Shown: positions 47,018-55,778 of the stretch, in pieces
How positions within the stretch are numbered: position 1 is the first letter of the stretch
Layout: every line of letters starts with the position of its first letter
Assembly (NCBI GenBank): GCA_023388495.1
Contig: JAEWGC010000028.1
Span: forward strand, 62,001 to 126,000
DNA: 64,000 nt
Direction: 5' to 3'
From: Bacillota bacterium
GTDB taxonomy: Bacteria; Bacillota; Clostridia; Tissierellales; Tissierellaceae
The notes under the pieces: model-generated
The model's input: only the letters and a program-made list of their open reading frames with translations
The model's database searches: none
What the model was told of the DNA's origin: nothing
Program-made: the position numbers and the translations under genes

Positions 47018-47131
47018 TGAATAGTCATAAGTGAATAGTGAATAGTCATAAGTGAATAGTGAATAGTTGTAAGTAAAAATTTAGGGTCCTTAATCCTTTT
47101 AACTATTAGTTATTCATTATTAGTTGTTAGT
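47017..47131. repeat. Inverted-word element E4 with 21-base tandem repeat
   Basis: Starts on the last base of the stop codon. The left arm 47017-47066 has a 21-base unit (GTGAATAGTCATAA plus GTGAATA) repeated two and a half times; the right arm 47101-47131 (AACTATTAGTTATTCATTAT...) is its imperfect reverse complement. The middle is about 35 bases. It fills most of the space before the prfA RBS. Confidence 0.6.
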
Positions 47132-47154
47132 TAAATTTACAAGGGAGTGAAAAT

Positions 47155-48219
47155 ATGTTAGATAAATTAGCCGCAATCGAAGAGAGATACAATGAGTTAG
47201 GCGAGAAGGTAATGGATATTGAAGTAATAAATGATAGGGCATTGTTTCAGAAATTAATGAAGGAACATTCAGATATAGAGCCTATTGTATTTAAATATAG
47301 AGAATTTGTAGAAACTAGAGATAATCTGGAAGAAGCTAAAGAAATGCTTAGGGATAAACTAGATGATGAAATGAAAGATCTAGTTAAAGAGGAGATAAAA
47401 GAACTTGAAACTTCTTTAGAATCTATTGAAGAGGAGCTTAGAGTATTACTTATACCAAAGGACCCAAATGATGAAAAAAATGTTATTGTAGAAATAAGAG
47501 GTGGAGCTGGGGGAGACGAAGCAGCTCTATTTGCAGGAGTACTATTTAGAATGTACTCAAGATATGCAGAAAGAAATAGATGGAAAGTAGAATTAATGAG
47601 TACCAATGAAATAGGTATTGGTGGATTTAAAGAAGTAATATTTATGATAAAAGGTAAAGGTGCTTATAGTAGACTAAAATATGAATCTGGGGTTCATAGG
47701 GTTCAAAGAGTACCTGAAACTGAAGCAAGTGGTAGGATTCATACATCAACATCCACCGTTGCAGTATTACCTGAGGCAGAAGATGTGGATATAGATATTC
47801 AAGAAAAAGATTTAAAAATAGATATTTATAGATCCTCTGGAGCAGGTGGACAGCACGTAAATACTACTGACTCTGCAGTTAGAATTACTCATATACCAAC
47901 AGGAGTAGTAGTTGCCTGTCAAGATGAAAGAAGCCAAATCAAAAATAGAGAAAAGGCTATGAAAATATTAAAAACAAAACTATTTGATAAAATGTTGACT
48001 GATCAAGCAGCAGAAATAGCAGAGGAAAGAAAAGGTCAGGTAGGTACTGGAGACAGATCTGAAAGAATTAGAACCTATAACTTCCCACAAGGCAGAGTTA
48101 CAGACCATAGAATTAACTTAACCATATATAAGCTAGATGCATTTGTAGATGGTGATTTAGACGAGATGATAGATGCATTAATTACCTCAGACCAAGCAGA
48201 AAAATTAAGTTCAGAGTAA
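47155..48219 (+). CDS. prfA: Peptide chain release factor 1
   Basis: 354 residues, normal RF1 length. It reads UAA and UAG. Stop-codon recognition region RVQRVPETEASGRIHTST holds the P-x-T tripeptide; the catalytic loop is SSGAGGQHVNTTDSAVRI with GGQ at about 233, the target of PrmC. N-terminal coiled coil (~1-100). RBS AAGGGAGTGA. Confidence 0.95.
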   Translation: MLDKLAAIEERYNELGEKVMDIEVINDRALFQKLMKEHSDIEPIVFKYREFVETRDNLEEAKEMLRDKLDDEMKDLVKEEIKELETSLESIEEELRVLLIPKDPNDEKNVIVEIRGGAGGDEAALFAGVLFRMYSRYAERNRWKVELMSTNEIGIGGFKEVIFMIKGKGAYSRLKYESGVHRVQRVPETEASGRIHTSTSTVAVLPEAEDVDIDIQEKDLKIDIYRSSGAGGQHVNTTDSAVRITHIPTGVVVACQDERSQIKNREKAMKILKTKLFDKMLTDQAAEIAEERKGQVGTGDRSERIRTYNFPQGRVTDHRINLTIYKLDAFVDGDLDEMIDALITSDQAEKLSSE

Positions 48220-48226
48220 TAAATGT

Positions 48227-48260
48227 AAAATCTGGCGCCTAGGCACCAGATTTTATATTT
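48227..48260. terminator. Bidirectional terminator, prfA / ZIP transporter
   Basis: AAAATCTGG (48227-48235) / CCAGATTTT (48246-48254) with an inner GCC/GGC pair, T-rich on one side and A-rich on the other. Lies between convergent genes. Confidence 0.8.
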
Positions 48261-48261
48261 A

Positions 48262-48972
48262 TTATTTAAAGTATAATATAATACCTAAAACAAATCCAAT
48301 AACTGTGCCTATACTTGAAACCCTTCCTTTGTGAAGGGTTTTTCCTGTTGGAATTAAATCATCACAGACGATGTATAACATAATACCTCCAGCAATTGCT
48401 AGGCATAAAGAAATTATATTATTGGAAATTGTGCCTAAATAAGCACCAATGAAGGCACCTATTCCAGTTGGAGCTCCAGCCAGTACACAGAGCCACATTA
48501 TTTTCAAAGGGCTGACATTGTTCATAGATAATGGAAGTGCCATAGACATACCTTCTGGGATATTATGTAAAAGCATTGCTAGAGCTAACACAAGTCCAAA
48601 ATCAGATACGCCTACTAATGTAGAGCCTAGGGCAAGGCCTTCAGGCATATTATGAATAGCTATACTTAAGCCTAGCAATATGCCAGTACGCATATAGCTC
48701 AGATACTGTAGCTTTTCTAAAAATAATTCGAGCAAAATAATAATAGATATACCTATGATCACCCCTAATATTACATTAAAAACACTACCTAAATAAAAAG
48801 CTTCGGGAAACAAATGAAAACTTACTATAAACATCATAAATCCACCAGTTACTCCCAATAAAAAGCTTAAGACCTTATTTGTCTTTTTTACAAGTATTCC
48901 AATTAAGCTTCCTAGACCAGTACCAAGGATACCTACTAAAAGTCCAATGAGACTTACAAACCATATATCCAT
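48262..48972 (-). CDS. ZIP-family metal transporter
   Basis: 236 residues from ATG 48972; GGGAGGGATAGG just upstream decides this start over one at 48987. Eight membrane segments are expected. ZIP signatures are IHNMPEGLALGSTLVG in helix 4 and LLHNIPEGMSMALPL in helix 5, whose His and Glu residues bind Zn2+ or other divalent metals. It is a lone minus-strand gene inside the otherwise plus-strand housekeeping block. In contrast to many ZIPs there is no His-rich loop. Confidence 0.9.
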   Translation of the reverse strand: MDIWFVSLIGLLVGILGTGLGSLIGILVKKTNKVLSFLLGVTGGFMMFIVSFHLFPEAFYLGSVFNVILGVIIGISIIILLELFLEKLQYLSYMRTGILLGLSIAIHNMPEGLALGSTLVGVSDFGLVLALAMLLHNIPEGMSMALPLSMNNVSPLKIMWLCVLAGAPTGIGAFIGAYLGTISNNIISLCLAIAGGIMLYIVCDDLIPTGKTLHKGRVSSIGTVIGFVLGIILYFK

Positions 48973-49035
48973 TCCTATCCCTCCCATTAATAAATATGAA
49001 TGATATAGGACAATTATTAATTAATAATTATGCAT

Positions 49036-49097
49036 TAGATAAACAAACTAAGCGATGAACACAAAATTGAAACCCCCAATTTTGGTTCCCTGCTTAT
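49036..49097. repeat. 62-base hairpin repeat, copy 1
   Basis: Begins TAGATAAACAAACTAAGCG and ends CCCTGCTTAT; the same sequence recurs at 57097-57157. The centre forms a stem AAAATTG / CAATTTT (copy 2 has AAAATCG / CGATTTT). The ends carry short inverted repeats (ATAAACA / TGCTTAT). It is flanked by AATTATTAATTAATAATTATG and GTGAATTGTTAATTG words. Confidence 0.7.
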
Positions 49098-49109
49098 GTG
49101 AATTGTTAA

Positions 49110-49138
49110 TTGTTAAATCTAAGGTAATAATATATAAT
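49110..49138 (+). promoter_or_regulatory. Promoter of the ywlC operon
   Basis: TTGTTA (49110-49115), 17-base spacer, TATAAT (49133-49138). It starts 12 bases after the 62-base repeat and its -35 is part of the adjoining GTGAATTGTTAATTG word. Confidence 0.62.
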
Positions 49139-49167
49139 GATATACAGAATACAAAAGAGAGGTAAAT

Positions 49168-50217
49168 ATGGAAACAAAAATTATAAAGATTAATAAAGAA
49201 AATGTAGATAAAAACTTAATTATTGATGCAGCAAATACGATTAAAAATAGTGGAATAGTTGCTTTTCCAACGGAGACTGTATACGGACTTGGTGCTAATG
49301 GTCTTGATGAAAATGCAGTGAAAAAAATATTTGCTGCCAAGGGAAGGCCTCAGGATAATCCATTGATTCTTCATGTCTATTCAATAGAGCAGGTTGAAGA
49401 ATTAGTTCATGAGATCCCAGATGTAGCAAAAAAATGTATGGATGAATTTTGGCCTGGACCCCTGACTATTCTTTTGCCAAAATCAAGTAAGGTTCCAGAT
49501 ATAATTACAGCGGGTCTTACTACAGTAGCAATTAGAATGCCTAAGAATAGGATAGCACTAGAATTAATTAAAGAATCAAATGTTCCAATAGCTGCGCCTT
49601 CTGCTAATATATCAGGAAGACCTAGTCCTACATCAGCTAAACATGTTATAGATGATATGATGGGTAAGATAGATATGATAATAGACGGTGGAGAAACTGG
49701 AATAGGATTAGAATCAACAGTACTAGACTTATCAGGAGAAATACCTATGATTCTTCGGCCAGGAGGAGTAACTAGGGAAGATTTAGAAAAAATAATCCCC
49801 AATGTAACAATAGATTTTGCTATAATAAAAGAGGATGAGAATATAGTTCCAAAGTCACCTGGGCAGAAGTATAGACATTATGCTCCGAAGTCAGAAATGC
49901 TAGTTTTTACTGGTAATGTTGAAAGAATTGTAGAGACTGTTACTAGTAAGACTAAAGAATATATAAATAATGGTAAAAAAGTAGGAATTATCTCTACAGA
50001 TGAGACTAAAGAATTTTATAATGAAGGCATAGTAATATCCATGGGGAGCAGGAAAAATAAGGAGACCATAGCTCACAATTTATTTAATACCCTCAGACTA
50101 TTTGATGAAAAAAATGTAGATATTATATTGGCTGAAGGCGTTGAGTTATCAGATATAGGAACAGCCATTATGAATAGAATGATGAAGGCTTCAGGAGGGA
50201 GAATTATTAAGGTTTAG
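49168..50217 (+). CDS. ywlC: Threonylcarbamoyl-AMP synthase (Sua5/YwlC type)
   Basis: 349 residues. Makes threonylcarbamoyl-AMP from Thr, bicarbonate and ATP for the t6A modification of tRNAs that read ANN codons. YrdC domain at ~10-205 (GIVAFPTETVYGLGANG, KGRPQDNPLILH, STVLDLSG, RPGGVTREDLE); linker KSPGQKYRHYAPKSEM; and the extra Sua5 domain to the C-terminus (IMNRMMKASGGRIIKV end). First gene of a run ywlC-ywlE-rpiB. Confidence 0.93.
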   Translation: METKIIKINKENVDKNLIIDAANTIKNSGIVAFPTETVYGLGANGLDENAVKKIFAAKGRPQDNPLILHVYSIEQVEELVHEIPDVAKKCMDEFWPGPLTILLPKSSKVPDIITAGLTTVAIRMPKNRIALELIKESNVPIAAPSANISGRPSPTSAKHVIDDMMGKIDMIIDGGETGIGLESTVLDLSGEIPMILRPGGVTREDLEKIIPNVTIDFAIIKEDENIVPKSPGQKYRHYAPKSEMLVFTGNVERIVETVTSKTKEYINNGKKVGIISTDETKEFYNEGIVISMGSRKNKETIAHNLFNTLRLFDEKNVDIILAEGVELSDIGTAIMNRMMKASGGRIIKV

Positions 50218-50231
50218 AAGGGGAGAATTAA

Positions 50232-50681
50232 ATGGTGGTTTTATTTGTATGTACTGGAAATACTTGTAGAAGCCCTATGGCAGAGGGGATATTAAAATTC
50301 ATAGCAAAGAAGAATAACTTAAGTCTGGAGGTTAAATCTGCTGGAATTTCTGTATTTGACGGAGATAATGCATCTAAAAACTCTATAGATGCCATGAAAA
50401 AAATTGGCATAGATATATCAGACCATGAAGCCAGACAACTCCACAGAGATATGGTAGACGAAGCTGATTTAATTCTAACTATGGCTAGATCCCACAAGGA
50501 ATTTATACTTTCAAATTTCCCATCCTCTAAGGATAAGATTTATACCTTATTGGAATATGCTTATAAGATAGATAAGGATGTGGCAGATCCTTATGGCGGA
50601 AGGTTATCCTTATATGAGCACACAAGAGATGAAATTTATCAAGCCATATTACAAATGAAAATATTGAATGGAGGAAATTAA
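50232..50681 (+). CDS. ywlE: Low-molecular-weight phosphatase, YwlE (protein-arginine) type
   Basis: 149 residues. P-loop VCTGNTCRSPMAEG at ~7-20 with catalytic Cys and Arg; the general acid is in DVADPYGG near 118. The Thr after GN (GNTCRS where tyrosine phosphatases have Ile) is the residue linked to phospho-arginine specificity in YwlE, so arginine phosphatase is the better call. Its usual target kinase McsB is not in the window. 14 bases after ywlC, adjacent to rpiB. Confidence 0.88.
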   Translation: MVVLFVCTGNTCRSPMAEGILKFIAKKNNLSLEVKSAGISVFDGDNASKNSIDAMKKIGIDISDHEARQLHRDMVDEADLILTMARSHKEFILSNFPSSKDKIYTLLEYAYKIDKDVADPYGGRLSLYEHTRDEIYQAILQMKILNGGN

Positions 50682-51119
50682 ATGAAAATAGGTATAGGTA
50701 GTGATCATGGTGGTTTTGAATTAAAGGAATATATCAAGGAATATTTAGATAAAGAGAGAATTTCATATATCGATTATGGTACTAATTCTACTGACTCTGT
50801 AGACTATCCAGACTATGGAAAAAAGGTGGCAGATGCTGTTGTGTCTAAAGAGGTAGATAGAGCTATTGTGGTATGTGGTACAGGTATTGGTATTTCCATA
50901 GCTTGCAATAAAGTAAAAGGAATCAGATGTGCCTTATGCGGAGATACTTATTCTGCTAGAATGAGCAGAGAACACAATAATGCCAATATTTTAGCCTTAG
51001 GTGGTAGAGTAATTGGTAGAGACTTAGCCTTGGAAATAGTATCTATTTGGATAAAGACAGAATTCTCTGGCGGAAGGCATGAGAAAAGAGTAGAAAAAAT
51101 AAGTGAAATTGAATGCTAA
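50682..51119 (+). CDS. rpiB: Ribose-5-phosphate isomerase B
   Basis: 145 residues, RpiB/LacAB family. Interconverts ribose 5-phosphate and ribulose 5-phosphate. Features: IGIGSDHGGFELKEYIKEYL at the start, VDYPDYGKKVADAV, the active-site Cys in VVCGTGIGISIACNKVKGIRCALCGDTYSARMSREHNNANILALGGRVIG. With tal it supplies ribose from glycolytic intermediates. The ATG follows the ywlE stop with no gap. Confidence 0.94.
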   Translation: MKIGIGSDHGGFELKEYIKEYLDKERISYIDYGTNSTDSVDYPDYGKKVADAVVSKEVDRAIVVCGTGIGISIACNKVKGIRCALCGDTYSARMSREHNNANILALGGRVIGRDLALEIVSIWIKTEFSGGRHEKRVEKISEIEC

Positions 51120-51123
51120 TTTA

Positions 51124-51132
51124 TGATATAAT
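51124..51132 (+). promoter_or_regulatory. Extended -10 promoter before upp
   Basis: TGATATAAT at 51124-51132, five bases after the rpiB stop; no good -35 at the right distance, so it relies on the TG extension. Confidence 0.45.
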
Positions 51133-51173
51133 CTTCAAGGAAAATAATAGATAAGGAGAAAGGAGTTTTTTAT

Positions 51174-51803
51174 ATGGCAAAAGTAGTAGTATTTGATCAT
51201 CCTCTTATTAAACATAAACTTACATTTATAAGAGATAAAAATACTGGTTCCAAGGAATTTAGGGAATTAGTTACAGAGGTTTCAACGTTAATGGGTTATG
51301 AGGTAACTAGAGATTTTCCTTTGGAGGAAATCGAAATAGAAACCCCCCTTACAAAAATGAAATCACAGGTAATAGCAGGTAAAAAAGTAGGACTTATACC
51401 GATACTTAGGGCAGGACTAGGAATGGTTGATGGTATGTTAAATCTTTTACCAGCAGCTCGTGTAGGACATATTGGACTTTATAGAGACCCAGAGACTTTA
51501 AAGCCTGTAGAATATTATTGTAAATTACCTCAGGATATTGAAGAAAGGGAATTGATAGTTTTAGACCCTATGCTTGCAACTGGTGGTTCAGCTGTAGCTG
51601 CTATAGATTTCTTGAAAAATAAGGGAGCAACCAATATTAGATTAGTTTGTTTAATAGCAGCTCCTGAAGGAGTAAAGGCTGTAACAGATGCTCATCCAGA
51701 TGTTGATATCTATGTGGCAGCTTTAGATGAAAAATTGAATGATCATGCATATATATTACCAGGTTTAGGAGATGCTGGAGACAGATTGTTCGGCACTAAA
51801 TAA
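51174..51803 (+). CDS. upp: Uracil phosphoribosyltransferase
   Basis: 209 residues. Salvages uracil to UMP with PRPP. The PRPP loop is LIVLDPMLATGGSAVAAIDFLK (~125-145), and the uracil-binding end is YVAALDEKLNDHAYILPGLGDAGDRLFGTK. The N-terminal VFDHPLIKHKLTFIRDKNTGSKEFRELV is typical. RBS AAGGAGAAAGGAG. Followed by tagO after 17 bases. Confidence 0.95.
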   Translation: MAKVVVFDHPLIKHKLTFIRDKNTGSKEFRELVTEVSTLMGYEVTRDFPLEEIEIETPLTKMKSQVIAGKKVGLIPILRAGLGMVDGMLNLLPAARVGHIGLYRDPETLKPVEYYCKLPQDIEERELIVLDPMLATGGSAVAAIDFLKNKGATNIRLVCLIAAPEGVKAVTDAHPDVDIYVAALDEKLNDHAYILPGLGDAGDRLFGTK

Positions 51804-51820
51804 AAGGAGAGGGATTTGTT

Positions 51821-52843
51821 ATGGAAGGCTTTATTGCACCGTTTTTCTTAGCAGTGTTTATTTCATTTGTTTCCACTCCTTTGGTAAGGAAACTTGCATT
51901 TAAGGTAGGAGCCGTTGATATTCCTAAGGATGATAGGAGAGTACACAAGGAACCTATGCCACTCATAGGTGGATTAGCAATATTTGCGGCAGTAATTATG
52001 GTTACTTTGATATTTCTACCTTTGGAGAAAGAAGTTATTTCAATAATAATTGGTGGAACTATTATTGTAATGGGGGGCATAATAGACGATCTTAAAGAGC
52101 TTAAACCTAAAACTAAGTTTATGTTTCAAATCATAGCAGGTTTGATACTTATATTTGGTGGAGTTAAAGTAGACTTCATTACAAATCCCTTTACAAAAGA
52201 TAGTTCACTACTTTACTTGAATTGGCTATCTGTACCAATTACTTTATTCTGGGTAGTTGGTATTACAAATACATTAAATTTTATAGATGGATTAGATGGC
52301 TTGTCTGCAGGAGTTGCTATGATATCTAGTATAACTCTTATGATTGTAGCTAGTAAGTTTGGTTATGCATCGGTAATTATATTATCAGCTGCCATAGCAG
52401 GTGCTTGTTTAGGATTTTTACCATTTAATTTTAATCCAGCAAAAATTTTCATGGGAGATACTGGTGCCTTATTCTTGGGATTTATGCTAGCAGCCATAAC
52501 TATAGAAGGTGTTATGAAGTCTGTTGCAACTATTGCCATTGTAGCACCTATACTTATACTATCTGTACCTATTTTTGATACTACCTTTGCAATATTTAGA
52601 AGACTATTAAATGGGCAGTCTATATCGGCAGCAGATAAAGGACATTTACATCATAGACTTTTAAGCAGAGGATATTCGCAGAAAAAATCTGTATTGATAC
52701 TTTATGCCATATCGGCAACCTTTGGCATATTTGCAATATTAGTTTCCCAAGCTAATAGTAGGCAGGCCGTTTACTTATCCTTACTATTGCTTATATTGTC
52801 TGTACTTGTAGCTATAAAGTTAGGGATATTTGAGAAGAGATAG
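51821..52843 (+). CDS. tagO: Undecaprenyl-phosphate GlcNAc-1-phosphate transferase
   Basis: 340 residues, polytopic (about 10-11 helices), WecA/TagO/MraY family. It starts wall polymer synthesis by loading GlcNAc-1-P onto undecaprenyl phosphate. Motifs: VDIPKDDRRVHKEPMPLIGGLAIF near the start, NFIDGLDGLSAG (~150), PAKIFMGDTGALFLGF (~205) and the His-rich ADKGHLHHRLL (~270). Adjacent mnaA makes the ManNAc donor, supporting a role in teichoic acid or SLH-binding secondary wall polymer. Confidence 0.9.
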   Translation: MEGFIAPFFLAVFISFVSTPLVRKLAFKVGAVDIPKDDRRVHKEPMPLIGGLAIFAAVIMVTLIFLPLEKEVISIIIGGTIIVMGGIIDDLKELKPKTKFMFQIIAGLILIFGGVKVDFITNPFTKDSSLLYLNWLSVPITLFWVVGITNTLNFIDGLDGLSAGVAMISSITLMIVASKFGYASVIILSAAIAGACLGFLPFNFNPAKIFMGDTGALFLGFMLAAITIEGVMKSVATIAIVAPILILSVPIFDTTFAIFRRLLNGQSISAADKGHLHHRLLSRGYSQKKSVLILYAISATFGIFAILVSQANSRQAVYLSLLLLILSVLVAIKLGIFEKR

Positions 52844-52860
52844 TTGAAAGGATGATAGAT

Positions 52861-53979
52861 TTGAAAATAATGACCGTTTTTGGGACTAGACCGGAAGGTA
52901 TAAAAATGGCCCCAATAATAAAGGAATTGGAAAAGAGAGAAGGAGTTACATCAATTACATGTATTACTGCGCAGCATAGACAGATGTTAGATCAGGTACT
53001 TGATTTATTCCATATAAATCCAGATTATGATTTAAATATATTTAAGCCTGGACAAACCCTAACGGAAATAACAACAAGAGCTCTACAAGGCTTAGAAGAA
53101 GTAATCATAAAAGAAAAACCAGATGTATTATTGGTTCAAGGGGATACTACCACTGTATTTGCAGGAGCCTTAGCTGCATTTTATCAAAAGGTGAAAATAG
53201 GCCATGTAGAGGCAGGACTTAGAAGTGGAAATCTATATTCACCATATCCAGAGGAAGCTAATAGAAAGCTTACGGGAATACTTACAGATTTTCATTTTGC
53301 TCCTACAGAAAGAAATAGGCAAAATTTACTCAAGGAAGATTATCCAGAAGAAAAGATATTTATTACAGGTAATACTGTTATAGATGCCTTAAAATATGCT
53401 ATCAAAAAAGATTACATATTTGATAAAGATTTATTGAACAAACTAGATTATAAGAATAAGAGAGTAATTTTAATTACATGTCATAGAAATGAAAACATTG
53501 GAAAACCTATGGAAAATATATTTACTGCAGTTAAAGATATTGTGGAAAAATATGAAGATGTAGAGTTGGTTTTTCCTATGCATCTAAATCCTAAAGTGCG
53601 AGAAATTGCAAATAAAATTTTAATGGATAATGATAGAATACATTTAATAGAGCCACTGGACTATGAGCCCATGGCAAACCTTATGTCAAAGGTTCATTTA
53701 ATTGTTACAGACTCAGGTGGACTTCAAGAAGAAGGACCAACCTTTGGTAAGCCTGTACTTGTAGTACGTGAAGAAACTGAAAGACCTGAAGGAATAGAAG
53801 CTGGTACTGCTAAATTAGTAGGTACTAATTACAAGAATGTATTTAATGAAATCGATCTGCTATTATCAAATAAAGAAGAATATAATAAAATGGCTAATGC
53901 AGTAAATCCATATGGAGATGGGAAAACTAGCGAGAGGATAGTTGATATATTGCTTCGCAATATGAATTGTGAATGTTGA
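52861..53979 (+). CDS. mnaA: UDP-N-acetylglucosamine 2-epimerase
   Basis: 372 residues. Converts UDP-GlcNAc to UDP-ManNAc for wall polymer. TTG 52861 is preferred to ATG 52852 because the RBS AAAGGATG would overlap the ATG; it also gives the family start KIMTVFGTRPEGIKMAP. Motifs: VQGDTTTVFAGALAAF, GHVEAGLRSGNLYSPYPEEANRKL, ITCHRNEN and VTDSGGLQEEGPTFGKPVLVVREETERPEG. The last residues NCEC and the stop are encoded by the start of repeat element E5, so the original C-terminus has probably been replaced. Confidence 0.92.
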   Translation: MKIMTVFGTRPEGIKMAPIIKELEKREGVTSITCITAQHRQMLDQVLDLFHINPDYDLNIFKPGQTLTEITTRALQGLEEVIIKEKPDVLLVQGDTTTVFAGALAAFYQKVKIGHVEAGLRSGNLYSPYPEEANRKLTGILTDFHFAPTERNRQNLLKEDYPEEKIFITGNTVIDALKYAIKKDYIFDKDLLNKLDYKNKRVILITCHRNENIGKPMENIFTAVKDIVEKYEDVELVFPMHLNPKVREIANKILMDNDRIHLIEPLDYEPMANLMSKVHLIVTDSGGLQEEGPTFGKPVLVVREETERPEGIEAGTAKLVGTNYKNVFNEIDLLLSNKEEYNKMANAVNPYGDGKTSERIVDILLRNMNCEC

Positions 53980-54072
53980 ATGTTGAATTAAAAGATAAAA
54001 AGATTAATTCCAAATTATGTTTAGATGATTTAATGGTTGGTTTTAATTCATAATTCACAATTTAAAATTCAC
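53964..54072. repeat. Inverted-word intergenic element E5
   Basis: Left arm 53964-53989 (GAATTGTGAATGTTGAATG...) overlaps the last codons of mnaA; right arm 54045-54072 (AATTCATAATTCACAATTT...) is its reverse complement. About 55 unique bases between. The right arm ends next to the RBS of the sigma-54 activator gene. Words match element E2. Confidence 0.6.
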
Positions 54073-54090
54073 GAAACGTAGGTGAGTGTT

Positions 54091-55473
54091 TTGGTAGATA
54101 AATTAACGGAGCTTAGGGATAGTTTTGAAATGCTTGAGGATATCCTAAATTATGCATATGAGGGCTATGTATTAGTTGACCCTGAAGGCAAAATAGTTAA
54201 GATGAACTATGAGAAACTTATGGGAATAAAGGAAGAGGATGCAATAGGTAAGCCTGTTGAAGAGTTTATAGAAAATACTCGTATGCACATTGTTGTCAAA
54301 ACTGGAGCAAAGGAACTAAGAGATGTACAGAGGATACAGGGTCATGATATGATTACAAACCGTATCCCTATAATAAAACAAAACAAGGTAATTGGGGCCG
54401 TAGGCACAGTACTTTTTAAAGATATCAGCGAAGTAAAGGAGTTGGCTCACCAACTCCTTGATTTGCAATCTAAGATAAATAAGTATAAGGGTGAAATTGA
54501 GAGAATTGAAGGAACTAAATATTCCTTTAGCAGTATCATCACTAGAAATCCTAAGATGGAATATTTAAAAAATGTTGGCAGAATGGCGGCAGAAACAAAT
54601 TCTACAGTGCTAATTACTGGAGAATCAGGTACTGGAAAGGAATTATTTGCCCATGCAATTCATAGAGCAAGCTATAGAAAAGAAGAAGCCTTTATAGCTA
54701 TTAATTGTGCTGCAATTCCAAAGGATTTATTAGAATCTGAGTTGTTTGGATATGATAGTGGTGCATTTACAGGGGCTAGAAAAGAAGGAAAGGTTGGAAA
54801 GTTTGAGCTTGCCAGCGGTGGAACTATTTTCTTAGATGAAATCGGGGATATGCCCCTAGAGATGCAGGCAAAGATTCTTAGGGTATTAGAATCCAAGGAA
54901 TTTGAAAGGATTGGTAGCAATAAAAAGGTTGCCTTCGATGCTAGAGTTATAGCAGCCACCAATGAAAATATTGAAGAAGCAATAAAGAAGGGTAAGTTTA
55001 GAGAGGATCTATATTATAGATTAAATGTAATAACCATAGAGATTCCACCACTTCGTGAAAGAATGGAGGATATAAATCCTGTAAGTCAGGATATTTTGTC
55101 TTATTTACTTAAAGAAATGAAATTGGGAGAAAAGGAATTAGCTAAGGAAACTATAAAAATACTTGAATCCTATAGTTGGCCAGGTAACGTAAGAGAACTA
55201 CGAAATGTATTGGAAAGAGCTATAAATCTTTCTACAGGTAGAATTATTTTACCAGAGCATTTACCAGAAAGGCTTACAAATAGGGCGACCTATATCCTAG
55301 GAAATCCCGATGATATACCTTTATTGAAGGATGTAGTTTTAGATGCGGAAAAAGAAGCCATAAAGAAAGCCCTTATCTTAACTAAGGGAAATAAATCCCT
55401 AGCTGCTGAGAAATTGGGAATACACAGAACAGCTCTATACAAAAAGATTGACAAATATAAAATAGAAGATTAA
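54091..55473 (+). CDS. PAS-domain sigma-54-dependent transcriptional activator
   Basis: 460 residues from TTG 54091, chosen because AGGTGAG precedes it (GTG 54082 would overlap that site). One PAS domain (~10-115, YEGYVLVDPEGKIVKMNYEKLMGIKEEDAIGKP) instead of a receiver domain, a coiled segment, AAA+ domain with Walker A TGESGTGKELFAHA (~176), the sigma-54 contact loop GAFTGA (~224), Walker B TIFLDEIGDMP, and a Fis-type HTH at the end (NKSLAAEKLGIHRTALYKKIDKY). It is next to a perfect -24/-12 promoter, so it most likely activates thl-atoDA-atoE in response to a small ligand. The ligand is unknown. Confidence 0.92.
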   Translation: MVDKLTELRDSFEMLEDILNYAYEGYVLVDPEGKIVKMNYEKLMGIKEEDAIGKPVEEFIENTRMHIVVKTGAKELRDVQRIQGHDMITNRIPIIKQNKVIGAVGTVLFKDISEVKELAHQLLDLQSKINKYKGEIERIEGTKYSFSSIITRNPKMEYLKNVGRMAAETNSTVLITGESGTGKELFAHAIHRASYRKEEAFIAINCAAIPKDLLESELFGYDSGAFTGARKEGKVGKFELASGGTIFLDEIGDMPLEMQAKILRVLESKEFERIGSNKKVAFDARVIAATNENIEEAIKKGKFREDLYYRLNVITIEIPPLRERMEDINPVSQDILSYLLKEMKLGEKELAKETIKILESYSWPGNVRELRNVLERAINLSTGRIILPEHLPERLTNRATYILGNPDDIPLLKDVVLDAEKEAIKKALILTKGNKSLAAEKLGIHRTALYKKIDKYKIED

Positions 55474-55480
55474 AATTAAA

Positions 55481-55531
55481 GTGTAGCAAAAGAGATACAA
55501 TTTTGACTGAAGTGTATATATTTTGCTACAC
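55481..55531. promoter_or_regulatory. Candidate upstream activator site (inverted repeat)
   Basis: GTGTAGCAAAA (55481-55491) and its exact complement TTTTGCTACAC (55521-55531) are separated by 29 bases. It lies about 150-215 bases upstream of the sigma-54 promoter, where enhancer sites for such activators normally lie. Binding by the 54091 protein is inferred. Confidence 0.6.
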
Positions 55532-55680
55532 GGAATTTCTGTAAATACATGAAAACTGTATAGAATTATCTACACTACACAAATATCACATCCCATTCAA
55601 AAAAGATACAATTCAAATTTCACATCACAGACCCTAGTTAATTCAACACACCCAATGAATAAAAAGAATTTCGCAAAACT

Positions 55681-55696
55681 TGGCACGATATTTGCT
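55681..55696 (+). promoter_or_regulatory. Sigma-54 (-24/-12) promoter of thl-atoDA-atoE
   Basis: TGGCAC-N5-TTGCT, an exact match to the RpoN consensus TGGCACN5TTGCW with correct GG-GC spacing. Transcription should begin near 55707, leaving a leader of about 70 bases. Confidence 0.9.
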
Positions 55697-55778
55697 ATTA
55701 TAATATTGTGTAAAGATCATAAAAAATTACAAACAATAAATTTAATTTAAAAATATATAAATTATAGGAGGTAGAAAA

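Larger units (their letters stand above)
55474..55778 (+). other. Control region of the thiolase/ato cluster
   Basis: 305 bases without a gene. In order it holds the inverted repeat 55481-55531, TACACTACAC half-site-like words near 55571, AT-rich sequence suited to bending, the -24/-12 promoter at 55681-55696, and the RBS AGGAGGT before the thiolase ATG. Confidence 0.75.

Noticed and set aside
47017..47066. Tandem repeats that could be read as a CRISPR start
   Set aside because: The 21-base unit repeats directly without spacers and has a mirrored arm downstream; no cas genes nearby.
49036..49097. tRNA-like or terminator interpretation of the 62-base repeat
   Set aside because: No cloverleaf, no GGTTC-type T arm, no U tract after the stem; it lies between divergent genes where a terminator is not needed.
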